Origin: Pomacea canaliculata
Taxonomy: Eukaryota > Mollusca > Gastropoda > Architaenioglossa > Ampullariidae
Assembly (NCBI RefSeq): GCF_003073045.1
Contig: NC_037596.1
Location: 27,998,392-28,062,391 of the forward strand
Length of the DNA stretch: 64,000 nucleotides
Direction of reading: 5' to 3'
Positions 48,206-61,600 of this stretch are shown here, piece by piece. The number at the start of each line of letters is the position of its first letter. Positions within the stretch are counted from its first letter, which is position 1. Made by a program: the position numbers and the translations under genes. The notes beneath the pieces were generated by a model. The model did no database searches. It saw nothing but the letters and a program-made list of their open reading frames with translations, and was not told the DNA's origin.

Positions 48206-48441
48206 GTTGGCGAAGACGAGCTTCATATCAAACTGTACAGCTGACAGAACCAGCACCTGCATCATTCAGTGGCTGAATTCCAAACAATAGACGTGTATCT
48301 CCAACACAGTGAGCTTGTGATCATGTCTACTAACCACACCATCCACAACGGTGACTACAACTGTACAGTGATCACAGAACAAGTAGACAAAGACAGTCGC
48401 TGCCTCTGATGTCATCTGCCATACTGGCTGTTGTTGTTGCT
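48206..48441 (+). pseudogene. Ig exon relic 5
   Basis: TSFISNCTADRTSTCIIQWLN in one frame and STNHTIHNGDYNCTVITEQ in another keep the Ig landmarks C, W and D/G-x-Y-x-C. A stop and a frame change lie between them. A GTAAGTAT donor follows at 48442. Confidence 0.6.
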
Positions 48442-48680
48442 GTAAGTATAGAGATGGGAGAAATTTGTTGCTTAGTGATAATTTCCTATAAATTTGAAGT
48501 TAAAGTTTTCCATTTGAGTCTCGCTCAGACATTTGAGTGATATGAAGATTTCTTAAGGTTAAAGGATCAGGCTGGCCTTAACTACAACCTTCCGTGCACT
48601 GGATATAGTCAACTGTTCCTGTTCCCTTTGCTACTCACACTAATCTTGATACCATTCTGCTCTACTATGAAAGTAGTTGT

Positions 48681-50278
48681 CAGGGCTTCTGCTTACAGTA
48701 CGCATTAAAAGTTCGGAGGACCCCTTCAATTTTCGTCAATGGGGTCCCAGGGGAACCCTTCAAATTTGGGTGAGAAACAGATACAAAATTGGGTAGGTTG
48801 TATCGTCTGACATCGTAGACCAACCTATTGTGTCGTCTGCTGCAAGGCGAGAGTAACTCCTTTGCACTGAGTTTTGTTTTCCCTTACCAAGAAGAGTTCA
48901 CTAAAGGCCCGATATCTTCCCACCTGGGGGGAAATGAGTGATATCGTCCGTGCAAGGAAGGTAGGAGTACACGAGGTGTGGACGTGCCATCGGGCCAGTC
49001 GTCTTCAATTACTACCCGGACAAAAGGCCGGGGTGGACTCGCATCACAGCACTGTGCGTCTGACTAGCTCGCTCATGGCAATGATCGTCTCATCACCAGT
49101 ACTGCGACCAATGCACCTAAGGTAGGGAAAGGTCTCACCCAGAATAGCGTTTGATGCGAAACGACCGTTGATTCCCTATCTGAACATTCTAATCCAAATC
49201 TCGTCGGGTTACTGATCATATAAGACTACATGACTGTAACTTCTCACAAACAAACAAATGAATTTATAAAGAGAGCAGAATAAAACAGCGCAAATGACAC
49301 ACAATAAAAACAACTGAATTGATCGCATAATGTCGGGTTAGATAAGAGAAGAAAGACAACAGTGGGGCACTATGTTGCAGTCGTGAATTGTTGGCCATTT
49401 GTAAAAGTTAAAAGAATCTGGACTCAAACCGAGTGTAACTTTAGTCAGTCATCAGAGATGAACTGAAAGTATTAAATATTATTATCCTCTTATGAGTAAA
49501 GAAAGATGTAAGGAAGACAGTATGTTCAGATAGAAGCCGTTTGCGCCATCACTTTTCTTAGACCCTACATCAAGTACTAGTCGGTGAGAAAGGTGAGGTT
49601 TTTATTGCTAAATATAGTTTGCAACTGAACTCTTTTCATTTATTTGCTAACAGTTCAAACGACCTTCGAGCCCCTTCATCTCATGATTTACGTTAACATA
49701 ACATCGTCAGAAAATCCACTGAATGTCACTGAGCTGTGGGCGCCACGTCATGCGAGGTTCGCTTTCTACTTGCACCAGTTTTTTTATCCACTTTTTATAC
49801 CTTAGCAACGTGCCACTCTCTATGTTGATATTTCTTACAACTCTAGTTCTCACTTATTAATTGCCATGTACGGTCCGAGAACTTCTCTCTTGAATGATGG
49901 CATCTGAGGCATCCATACTTCAATACATCCTCTCCCCCATCCACCACCATTGGTGCTCACCATATTTACTTATTTCAGAGATGTCGTTGAACAGCGTGGT
50001 TAAATTCATTGCTTTAGAACGGAAAAGAAAGTGAGCACCCAAGTAAAGTGAGCATAAGCTATCACAGATGCTTGCACAGACTTATGGCACAGAAATCTCG
50101 CGTTTCTGACTAGACATTAACAGTGCTTGGTGTGCTGAAAGGGAGTTGAACAAAGTGTGTTGATTTGTTGATTATTTTTTTTCACATTGTAAAGGACCCT
50201 TAGAGTTAGCTGGGACCCCTTAGAAATCTGAAGAAGGGGTCCCTGGGACCCCAAATTTAGCCTTAAGCAGAAGCTCTG
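48681..50278. mobile_element. DNA transposon of unsettled superfamily (1.6 kb)
   Basis: Inverted ends: CAGGGCTTCTGCTTA at the left and, on the other strand, CAGAGCTTCTGCTTA at the right, followed inside by GGGGTCCCAGGG-type sequence on both sides. The ends look hAT-like, but the eight flanking bases on each side do not match, so the superfamily is open. An 83-codon plus-strand frame (48874-49125) has no recognised domain. The element lies within the Ig exon relics. Confidence 0.65.
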
Positions 50279-51076
50279 AGTGTAATACCAAACGAATTTC
50301 ACGACCGTACTTATAATGACATACATACATTTTCATTTACGTGACTAAACAGTATATTTGTTCGTGTCTGCAGACTCACCTCGTGTGCTACTTTTAGCAT
50401 TAAATAACGTGACACCACGGTTGTGAATATTTTCAGAGAAATCCCGTGTGACATGAAGTGTCTTTGTAACGTCGACCTATTCCAAGCATTCGACTTGTAA
50501 ATACAGCAAGACCTGAAGCAGTTTCTAAACCAGAGTCTGCCTACAGGTGACAATCTATTGCAGATGAGACAAGGGAGTCCTATTTACCATGCAGCAAGTC
50601 TCGTTGTGAAGCATCGCATTCTACAGATGTGATGTCTAAACAGCATCTTGAGAGACAGCCAGAGCCGCATGTTAGCTGTGTCATGTAAGTCTAATTAGCA
50701 GATAAAATAATGACAATTAATTTAATTATTTTATGAGGTTAGGGCGGATGTCTGTATTAAAGCTTCTAGAATTATAGACGAAAATAAATGTGTGCTTTAT
50801 AGTGAATACTGTTACAAGCACTAATATCTTATTATTTATTAAGTTAAAATGTTAAACACGGGCCCTGTAAACTGTTTATTCCTAAACAGAAATGGCATCC
50901 TCTCAGTAATGAGAAGTAAACAACTTTGCACAGTAGCAAAGAATTTTACGGTTTCAATGGAATTATGTCTCTTATTCTATCTGCAGCAATTTTTCATACA
51001 CAAAATGCTGTAATTGATTGATTTCAATAAATATAAGCAACTAATATTATCCACAAAGACAACATGATATTATCAG
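50279..51076. other. sequence between transposon and intact Ig exon
   Basis: Mostly AT-rich. A stretch at 50551-50686 has few stops and ends near a good donor (GTCATGTAAGTC), and could be another exon relic, but it lacks an Ig signature. Confidence 0.35.
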
Positions 51077-53908
51077 GTGCTCCAAGGAAATCTTTTAGTG
51101 ATGGACAGCCTCTGACCATCAGTGTGACTAACGGCAGAGGAGAGCTCCGAGTTCAAATGACGGCCTACCCCACACCTGTGATGAAGGTTTTGACATATTT
51201 AGGACCAAACGAGACATCAGGTGGACATCCTGTGAAAGAAAATATAATTATCGTCGAATGTTCTAGCAACTTCTTGGCTCCAGCTACAGTCACCTGCAGT
51301 ATCAGCCTTGTCAACGTGACACACAATGAACAAGGCTTCTACAGAATTGCTTTCAGCAACAGTTTTGGTGAACTGACATTCACTTTCTTTGTCACACGTA
51401 AGTAAATTTTCTGCATAGAGATAGTATCATGGTCTCTCATCTCACTTAGCACAACACAGAACAGGACAGAGATCTTGTGTACTTAAAAGATAAACCTGTC
51501 TAGACACAAAAACTAATCTTCTTTACCTACTTGCTATTCAACAGTTTATGCATTAAGCTCTTAAATTTTAATCTGGATGATTTAAAGATGTGCATGCATG
51601 CTTATCAATATTCAAGAGTAAGTTTAAAATATTTGCATGTATTTTGTTGCAGTCGTGTTCAAAGTATCACCAACTTTAGGCAATATTTGGAAGCAGCCAT
51701 AGTCTGAAAAGAATGGTTTGTTTACAGAAGTTATGTCAGAAGATGTCCATCAGACGAATACAGACCAGAATATCGTTGCTGTCGCCGTGCTGGCTGTGCT
51801 GTTCTCAGTCCTCCTAGTTGTCGTTGTCGTCTTCGTCATGTGGGTCTGGCGAAGGGGCTGGACATTACCGTGTGCTGGTAGTGGTTAACATTGTAGTAAC
51901 TTCTTATCTACATATATCAATCATTTTTATTTTTCTGTTAATTTAGAATAATTTTAAAGGACATTCTTAAATTAAACAGACAGAACTTTCTAAGGGAACA
52001 AAAAATGGCATGAGTAGAGAAAGAAAAAAGCAACAACAAGAAAAAGAAAGACCGAGAAGAACACTTCTTTTTTTTAGATATATTTAGATATATTTCATTT
52101 TACTTCCAGATGTTTCCAATCATAGGACTACACAGCAAGACCAGAGGTCAGAATAAGCTTTCCCTAACAGATAATAGTGTTAGAAAATGTTAGTGTCTCT
52201 ACGAAGTTCCATTGCAAAACGTTAATAAAATATAAAAGTGAAGCGCAATCCATGTACTTAACCCATTTTAAAAATTCTTTGTATAGCGTCAATCTAGGGT
52301 TACGTCATTTTATGGACTAGAAACCAGTTAGTGTCGTTAATTTTCTTGTCTTGAAAGGTTAAATGAAGAAATAAATCCAGCGCTAGCGAACAGGTACAAT
52401 TTTACTCAGAACATTTTTTAATCTCAGATGACGATTACTGATTGCTCTGTGATTTTATCAATGGAAATTTTCATATCTGACATATAAAACTCTAATTAGA
52501 AATAAACAAAGTCATGTTATAAAACACAGTAGATACCAAACAAAATATTACTAGAGTACGATGCAATGAGTAAATTCTTAGTACATCTGAAATATTTTCT
52601 TGTAACTATTTTATACAGCTGAGAAGAATAAAGTAACTATTTTCTATCTGTTGTGTGTGTATATATATATAAACGTGTAGACCTTACATATCTATACACC
52701 GCTATAACAATGACAGTTGTATAGTTTATGACATTTACAAAGATAACACAATTTTACAGAAACATAGGTGTTTGGCTTATGTGTTATTATACTTGAGGGG
52801 TGACAGTCAGTAGACATTTGTTTTTCTTGACGGAGCAGTCCTTAATGAAGAGGTAATACATAAAATTAACCACTTTTAAAACCTTGAAAATTTTTAAATG
52901 ATATTGATAAATCATCAAAAGTGATAACTTTGACTAAGCAGATTTCAATAAAAAAATCATTATTTATAATTATCACCTATACATTTTATGTTGACAGCCA
53001 TTGCCTTTATTTCGTAAAACCTACCATATTTGTGTTTATTTTTGCTGTCACTTGTCAATAAAATTCAGGAATTTATGCTCTATGTAAATGCTTAAAACTA
53101 CATTTGTAGGATATCATCAAATTTTAATGTTGTTTAATTGTTTAATAATAATGTATGCTCCTGGTTGTCATTAACTTTAGGGAACATACAGTCAATATAT
53201 GCTATAAACTTTGTAATAAAGGGTTCTAACCCACTGCCAATTCCACGTTAATCTCACTTATCATTGCTAGTGATTAATTAGAAAAAAGCCCCTTAAACTT
53301 TCAGTCGTTGGGAATAAATTGTCAGAGGTAGCACTTTTGTGCGACAAATTTGTTTACCTTCTTAATGAAAGCAGATATCTATTCCCAACAGCTGTGTAAA
53401 CAAATGGAAGTACTGAGAGCCACACTTATATGTCACTGGCATGCTTCTGGAGTCTGACATTATGTTAACGATGTCTCGCCTTTGTTAAAACAGTATTTCG
53501 ACAACACTCTCGAGGAATAAGAGACTGATTTAATGATACACTTTTGGAAAAAAGATGTAACGGGATTCACTTATTATACTTTCTAACTTAGGAGGAGCGA
53601 CTTCGCTGTATGATTCTTTACAAATGGAAGATGTGGGAAAGAGATCACAGTATGAAGAGGTGCAACGATACCAGAACGCTTCAACAACAGCACCATACGA
53701 AGGTATTGATAATTCTTTATACTTCAATCGTCCACATGATGGTACGCTACGTTTGAGACTTGATTTGTTTTGGATGTAAGATGCAAACAATCAATAAAAA
53801 ATTCATAGTTTCTCAGATATGGTTCATGAAATGCTCTCGAAATGATTTGTTCCAGTTGTAAGCGACAATAAGCAAAAAGTGAGTGGCGACCGCACCTATG
53901 TGAATTAA
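51077..53908 (+). CDS. Ig + transmembrane + ITIM tail receptor F (3' module)
   Basis: Four exons read cleanly: 51077-51397 (Ig-like, 107 aa, VTNGRGEL...TVTCSISLVNVTHNEQGFYRIAFSN), 51728-51877 (transmembrane, VAVAVLAVLFSVLLVVVVVF then WRRG), 53592-53702 and 53856-53908. Phases are 1,1,1,1. The tail has SLYDSL and SQYEEV, both matching the ITIM consensus (S/I/V/L)xYxx(L/V/I), and ends TYVN, a Grb2-type YxN at the C-terminus. A possible extra exon at 52110-52156 would give a short-tail product ending RSE. AATAAA lies at 54119-54124. Upstream exons are only relics (43.4-48.5 kb), so this may be the surviving end of a damaged gene, or it may join exons not recognised here. An inhibitory or dual receptor is likely by motif. 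Confidence 0.7.
52110..52156 (+). other. possible alternative terminal exon of gene F
   Basis: Follows a TTACTTCCAG acceptor and reads 15 codons in phase 1 (DVSNHRTTQQDQRSE) to a TAA. Using it would drop the ITIM tail. A donor inside it (GAGGTCAG) would leave the wrong phase for the next exon, so it fits best as a terminal exon. Unconfirmed. Confidence 0.35.
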
Positions 53909-55699
53909 GGAGATGTTCTCTTCCACAACATCTGACCATCTGGTCTTGGAGGAAGATTGATGATAGTGACGACATATTTGCTAATTATAAAAAAAGTATT
54001 TAACATTCAAGTAGATCTTGAAATAATCGGTAAAATAACCGATGATGAAAGACATCTTAAAGAAAAGTTCAGTTTGTGTTTATTTGTAAATCCATCTTCT
54101 TGGCTTACAAAACTTTGTAATAAACACACCATATGTCTATTAATATGTGCTTGTGTTCTTACCTGTTATTGGCGGGCCTTGTCAGCTGCCGCGTCTGTCC
54201 ATGTGCTCTCCCCTCCCATTGATTAGTACCCTAGAAGAGACAATGACTGACTCTTCTCACTATTTAGCTTCTCGAATTTTTTCAGCCATTTCAAAGATCT
54301 TTCTACCCACAGTCTAAAAGGTTTTTAACAAATCTTACCACGACGTATAACTGTCGGCGCATGTGGCGCGCACCAGCTTTTTCTTTGTGAGTGTGTGTTT
54401 GGAATTTGGTTTTGACAGGTTTTTTCCCCAAATAAGGACGTGTTTAGAAACGTTCAGCTTAGAGCTTACAGGTATATTGTACATTTAGGGTGAAGTGATA
54501 TCAGCGATTTGTTGTATAAAACCCCTAATGTGCCTGTTGATCCGTTAGAATTCATTAGATGATGCTACGTCCTAGTGCACAGCTTAAAGAGAAAGAGAGG
54601 AGGATGCCGAGGCATCACAATGTGATAACCGATAACCATTCGGTTATGCAGCAATGTCCATCACATCGCCATACTCTTTGCCTTCAGTGCACCAAGCAGC
54701 ATCTCTCGAAAGAGCGCTATTTCACTTTTGCCTTCAGCGCCTTCAAATTTCATTGTATGATCCTGGTCCTCATGACCCCTTAGAAGGTGATTTGAAGTCA
54801 TTTTGTTTATTATCATTTTAGCATTTTGTTTTTTCTTACCCTCGCACAAGAGTTATTAACAGTGGTTTTTTTTCAGATAACCAGAAGCGGAAAACCCCAG
54901 CCTTCTTGAGCCATAGCAAAAAGCTTGAAATAAACAAACACCACACCTTTCTAGGAAGAAGCAGCATTCAATCCCCCACACCTAGTTCCTAGGCAATTGC
55001 CGTGTCTCTATGAGAACTATGTTTATTTAAACAAATCGGGTATTCCATGTAACCGAAGTAAAACAAATGAGATATTACAGTTAACGTGTGCACATTTTGT
55101 CATTTGTTATGATATTTACAAGAGTACACATTTAGGGCTAAGTTTCTTCTTAATGTGCTCAACACGCTGCTTATTATTAAATGACAGACCACAGACTGCT
55201 CCTACGACGTACCCCGTTCTCGACAACACTACACACACGACTAAATGCTATCTGGGGAAGGGTTCATGAACTCTTGAGTGATAAAGACAAGTTATAAAAT
55301 TATGAAGACAACAACTACATAATACTCGAAAAAAGGATATTAATAACATACTTGTTGGGCGAATACAAAATTAAAAACTTGTTCTCTTAAGTCTTTTCTT
55401 CATCATCGTCGTTGGTTACTGTTTGAAAAAAATGTGCGACGAGACTAGGTTAACTCCGTACACCTGAGCATTTATTGGATCATATAAAATAAAAAGTAGG
55501 GCATGGGTCTTTGTCAGTAACATCAATGTTCAGTTAACTTCCTTGTTTAAGAGCAAACCTGTCAGGTCAGTACACACAGTCAAGCTCACGGAAAATCCTT
55601 GAGTAGTTAGTAGGAGAGGGACACAAACAGAGATATAATATATCTCCGATTATTTCACTTACTGGTCTGAGAACATTTTACACAAAGTTTACCAAAATA
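53909..55699. other. intergenic region between genes F and G
   Basis: 3' UTR of gene F up to the AATAAA at 54119-54124. The remainder is unassigned. The open frame at 54559-54783 shows no recognisable domain. Confidence 0.5.
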
Positions 55700-58600
55700 A
55701 TGAAGAACCGCTTGGTGGTGTGGTCCTTGCTTTTCATATTAGTGAGTTTAACCGAAGGTAAGACAGTAACACAATTTAGTTGCCTTTTTCAGTGTGTGTA
55801 AACTTAACCGCCTGTATATATTACTAACATTGCCCGCAAAAAGGATATTTTCAGCTAGAGACGCGTAACTACTGAACGATTTGCTTTCAGTCTCTTGATA
55901 GACACAATTGAACTTAGTAGCTTTGATCCGAGATACCTGAATGCAAACGCAGGTTATGTCAATCAAGCTTTGCAACAATATTATGAAGCAAATAACATAA
56001 GGATTAAACTATCTCGACCAAATTAGAGGCATCTGGTGAAATGTTCCTGCTTTCATTTGATATAGTAGAATGTTATACAAAGACAAAACAAATACCTGTT
56101 TCGAAGGTGGATCTGTTGAAAGTGACTTCCTATGCCTTATGTAGTTAATGAGCAAACGCAGTAACATGCAACATACAAACTGGAATGAAAGTATACGTAC
56201 ATACATCGAAACTGAAATTGAAAAGTATACAGCCACACACCATATACATCAAAAGTATTGGAATAAGATCTCACTGTCAAGTTGTGGTGGGGAAAGGTTA
56301 TTTGAACGGTTGTGTTTTGAATGAACACCAAGGAGCAGCACAGCTAAGAGCAGAAGTCCCGTAGTGGTGTAGCACCACTGAACAGGACAGTAATCTACAA
56401 AACATCACGGAAGGCATGGTGGCACGTAACAAACCCATTATCGGGATTTTAGTCAAAGTTGTTTACATAGAGATTCAAAATGTAGCAGGGAAGCACATGG
56501 TCCATAAAACATAACATATTGCATTGTCCAGCATTTAGAAAGTATAGGAAAGACTGTAACAAACGTGCTACACAATGGTTTATTTTATGGAGGGCATCGT
56601 TTTATGGTTACAGCATAACTACCACAACCACTTGCATCCCCACAATCAGGAGGAGCATTTTATAAAAAAAAATATAACTAAGGAAAAAGAAGCAATTGTA
56701 TAAAGTTTATATGCACAACCTACGGCCCGCGGGCCATATCCTGCCCGCGACGCGGTGCCATCCGGCCCGCGAATCTTCTGCCCACAGTGCAAGAAATCGG
56801 CATGTTAGTAATTAAAGAAGACCTTAAAAAAACGAAAAAAAAAAAAGGAAGAAGAAGTATTTATCCCCACGTAGGGGCATCTCTCAGTCTTTTTTTTGAT
56901 AGACGAACATTTCGATTCAGTGCTCCGACTTGGTGTCTCTACGATGAGGCCGGACATTCAGAAGTTGGTTTCGGGAAAACAACTTCAAATATCCCAGTAA
57001 TTACTACATAATTAATGGTAAGTACAACTTGTTTCTAATAAAAAATGGTATCTGCTCTATTTTTTTCCTTTTTGTATTTTTGCGGTGAAGTGGCCCGCGA
57101 CACGGCTGTCCGAAATGGATATGGCCCGCAGGCCGAAAAATGTTGGGCATCACTGGTATAAACTATATAAAAACATACAAGAAATGTAACTAGTGAATGT
57201 TGAAATTATGGCAAATCATTTGATATTGGATAATAAATAAATCGCTGTGTTTCAGGCGATGAAATTTACAGAAGATACATTTTTTTATACCAACCAGAAT
57301 CTGTTGTCTGAATGACAATAAGGTGCTGACTACTCCTGCAAACGCAAAGCGAAGCTTGAAAAGAAAGTAACATACAAATATTTGTCCGACAAGAAAAGCA
57401 CACACACAGACACGTACACAGACCGAATCAGCCTATTTTTTTGACTGTTTATAATACCAAATGAAACGTTTATAGTGTTTAATGACAGCTTATGATCAAA
57501 GAAAAAGACAGACTTCATGCATTTGCAGTTGTTTTTTTTAGGCCCTTCGCCCCTCCTGGGGCATAGGCCATCGACGACAGTCTTAACTTTTTACGGGGTG
57601 GGGGTGCTAGCCCCACGCCCAACCCTCCTCCTTTTTAAGCCGGGCTTGGGACCGTCCTTGGCGGAGGGCAGCCAGCCCTGTAAACAGATGCCACGTGCAG
57701 AGAAAGAACAGCGTGCCCGAGACGAGAAATGAACTCAGGGCAGCCAACCTTCACTGTATTGGTGACAGACGCTAACAGCGCTAACCGTTGCGCCACCGGG
57801 CCGCCTTGAATTTGCAGTATGAGGTCACATTCATTTTCATGTATCTATATGAGGCCTACAGTAGTGGGCTCTGTTATGAAGCCATGACTTTATATACAAG
57901 TAGAAATATAAATTTATACTCTGAATTAAACGGAAAGGGTATAACACTGAGCACATTAGAAACGGAAAGGTAGGATAAGGAGAGCATTCAAATGCAGCAA
58001 TTTAGGTTAAAAAATACACAGACTGCACACTCGGGTGTGAGGGTCAGTACAATTTACTTCCCGCTGACGATCAAGAGACCTGTGTTTACCGAATGCCGTG
58101 TGTTCGAGTGAATTAGGTACAGTGTCACCCAACAAACTTCCTCTCCAGTATAAGTTAGACAGTTCGTACACTATGGTGCATGAGGTGATAAATATTTGTG
58201 GGATCTTCATAATGGTGAGGCAGTGCTTGGGTAAGTCTTTTTCTTTGTGTCATACTGACAATGTATTGCTCGCAGGCATCGAATTTGAAGGCTAGGTCAG
58301 TGAATGTAATTTCGAGTATCCTTGCGAGTGTCTGAGTTTCTGACTGGTTGGTTCGTTTGAATGGAAAGCGTTGTTACCATGCAGTCCTTTCACACAATGA
58401 TAACAATAGTGATCAAGATGCAGAAAAACAAATTATCCGGAGAAATCCTCCAAAGCCAGCCTTGTAAACAGATGTCACAGGTAGAAAGGAGGTTTGAACA
58501 AAATATGTAGTGTTCCTCATTGTAAGGGTGAGAACCATTATCATAATGTAGGTGCACTAGGTGGCCATTCTGTTTGCCAGCTTTACAGAGTGTTTATATG

Positions 58601-61600
58601 CTTGCGTTTGAACTCATTTCTATGGTTTTACCACAATGATCAGCAATATCGATATGTACATATTTACAGTAATTGCGAAAGTGCTAGCGTAAATGAATTG
58701 GATGTTGTCAGTTCGTGTTCTTTTTAATACTATCTGTTAATGTTTTATGTAAAGTGATGTTATTGTGTTACCGGTGGCAGACAATTTCATGAAAAGGAGT
58801 AATAAAGACATTTTTGTACTGTATTGTATTTCGTACCACTACACAAGTGGACCGCCCTTTAAGAGTCTACATGTGCATACGGGTGCGGATGTCTGCTGCG
58901 TAGTGCTATTTATAATTCCAAACTAGAAGTTGATGAGCTGTAGAGAAAGGTGTTTAGGATTAGTTTCAATTACCTAGCATCACAAATTCAACCCACAGTT
59001 TCTTAGAGACTTCAGGAAGCAGGAAGAGTTTACAAGAAGTTGAGATGACATGGACTCATCTGAGCAAGGACTTCCAGAATCGGATCCGCGGGCGTGGTGT
59101 AGTTGCCAGTGGGGCAAAATGAACTAAGAAGATTCTTTCAGATTAGGATCTGCTTTGGTTCCATTTGTTGCTCTCGACATCTTAGGGTGAGCGGTTATTG
59201 CTGATCCAACATGATGTTTCTTTTGCGGCCAATGCCATGGTCCTCTCTCTAGGATCATCTCTTGGTGGCAACAGTCTTCCTATGTAAATGTAATCGCTTT
59301 TGTTTGTGAACTCGTGTGCACTGAGCCCTGACTGTACTTTTCTTACCACTTTTCTTTCCCACTGGTGCGTCATGATTTCCTAAGGATTTACTCCCTTAGC
59401 CTCTGTGTTTTGCAACAATGTCCACAAAACAAATTCTTTTGGTTAGGATGGTTGTAGGGTGGGAGTGACTTTTATCAATCGAGCGTGAACGGAAGAGACA
59501 AGACAACCACGTGGCTTGCCAAACTTATAAAAAATTTGAAACTTTAGAGGTCTAGAATCGGGCTCTCTTTATGTGATAAACAAATAATCAAACTTACAAA
59601 TAAAAATAAAACACTGTGAACTAGAATGTTGTAATGTTGAAACATTCATTGAGAGCTGTAATTGTGAAGTCATTTTATCGTGTCTTTTAATCTAAATTTG
59701 CTCTCATGTTTGGTGGAATACATGTTCTGGCATTTGTGTGTAGGGGGACAGGAATAGAAAAATGATCGGACCTACGTTATAAATAGCTAGAAAATATGCC
59801 ATTTTTGATTATTTATGAACATGTAAGAATAAAGCTGTAAATTTCGTTCTGAAATACTTGAATTACTTTCCATCAGAACCATTGTTTAGAGCTACAGATA
59901 CAAACTAGACTGTTGCATTTGCACTCCGTATGATGATGAACCATAAAAGCATTTTACTACATTAGAAACGCACCACGTGCAAGCATACTGTTAGGACGAG
60001 CTCTTCAGTAATTGTTCCTAGACTACAGCAAGCGTAGAAAAATATCTAGTACAGTGGAACCTCGGTTAACGAACTTAATCCGTTCTGCAAAGCTTTTTGT
60101 TATCCGAAATGTTCGTTATCCGAAACAACTTTTTCCATAAGAAATAAAGGAAATAGATTTAATTGGTTCCCAGCCCCTCTTGACTCGCTTATATTTGAAA
60201 GTTACAGGCTATATAAGTATTTGTTTTGATGAGAACAGTTAAAATGCAATATAAATGGAGTTAAATAAACATAAAAACATTAACGAAAGCATTTAAACAT
60301 CAGAAAACTTGCCGTTTTGACGGCGTGGTTGGAAGCAGGTGTGGGGAGGAAGGGGTGGATTTACTGATTCCCCCTCCATGAGCACGTGACATTGTAAAAT
60401 CGGGGGAGACTTCCCTTTTCTGTAGCTTTGAGGTTAAAGGAAAAAACTTGTCCAGTGTCTGTTCCTTCTGCCTTTTTGTAAAACTCTTCGGTAATACGAC
60501 ATCACATATCCGACAGACGCATGCCGCCTTCATACTTTGAAATCATTTCCTTTTACAATTCATTTGTTGGCCGCTTCCTTGTCATTACCTCACTACTACT
60601 AATTGCTCTTAATCTTCTTTGGAGCCATGATTGAGGATTATCTTATTAAAATAAAGCACAACAATCACTAAATAAGAAGGATGCGCACAGGTAAGGAACG
60701 ACTGATCGTAACTGTCTCGAGCGCGAATGATGACAGGCTGGTCGGTCACGTGTGGTTCATGTGGCTGTTCGTTATCCGAAATTTTGTTCGCTATCCGAGA
60801 CAAACTTTTAACGAAATTTTTGTTAACCGAAATATTCGCTATCCGAGGCGTTCGCTAACCGAGGTTCCACTGTATAAGAAATGTAGATACAGATCTAAAT
60901 CAAGAATGTTGACATAGTTTAACAATTTAATTTTAATTATGAAGAAATAATGTAGAGAACCCTTTTAACCTGATTGGCACTGTGTACTTTATCTGATGAT
61001 GAGCGTTGAAATAATCGACGAATCTCGCCTAGGAAGCACCCGTCCACCCGAGGTCAGAAAACCTCAACAAAGATTTCCAAGAAGCTTTGATTTTTAAATT
61101 ACGATAATTACATATTTTAATTTTATTATCTTTTTAATGCACTCTACGATCACTTAAAATATACAAAAGCTTTTGATCCACATGAGAAGTATACTGTAAA
61201 CAGTTAAAGATGCATGGTTTACAAATTTAACTTAACTCCTTACTTTTCAGCTTTAAATTTCAGGGACTGTAGACCTGATATGCCACTACCGATCCAGGAA
61301 GGTACACAAAACTATGAAATAATTTGTGAAAACTTTAAGCCTGGTTATGCTGTCGAGTGGCAGCTGAATAGGACGATCTCAAACAACACTTACAACAACA
61401 AAGGCTTTTGTCTTGTTGAGGACATCCCAAACTGCTCGGGTTCAACTGGCCTTGTTGCATTTTCACGGCCCAACAACAGTGTCTCTCTGGCAAAGATCTC
61501 GAAGGTTGACAGGACCTCACTAGGTGTGGCCAGTTTTACATGTCAAGAATTTAAGGATAACAGTCGAGGAGAAGTCGCTGGTTGCAATATTGACATAATT

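Noticed and set aside
57517-57732. Open frame of 71 codons
   Set aside because: It is antisense to a SINE body.
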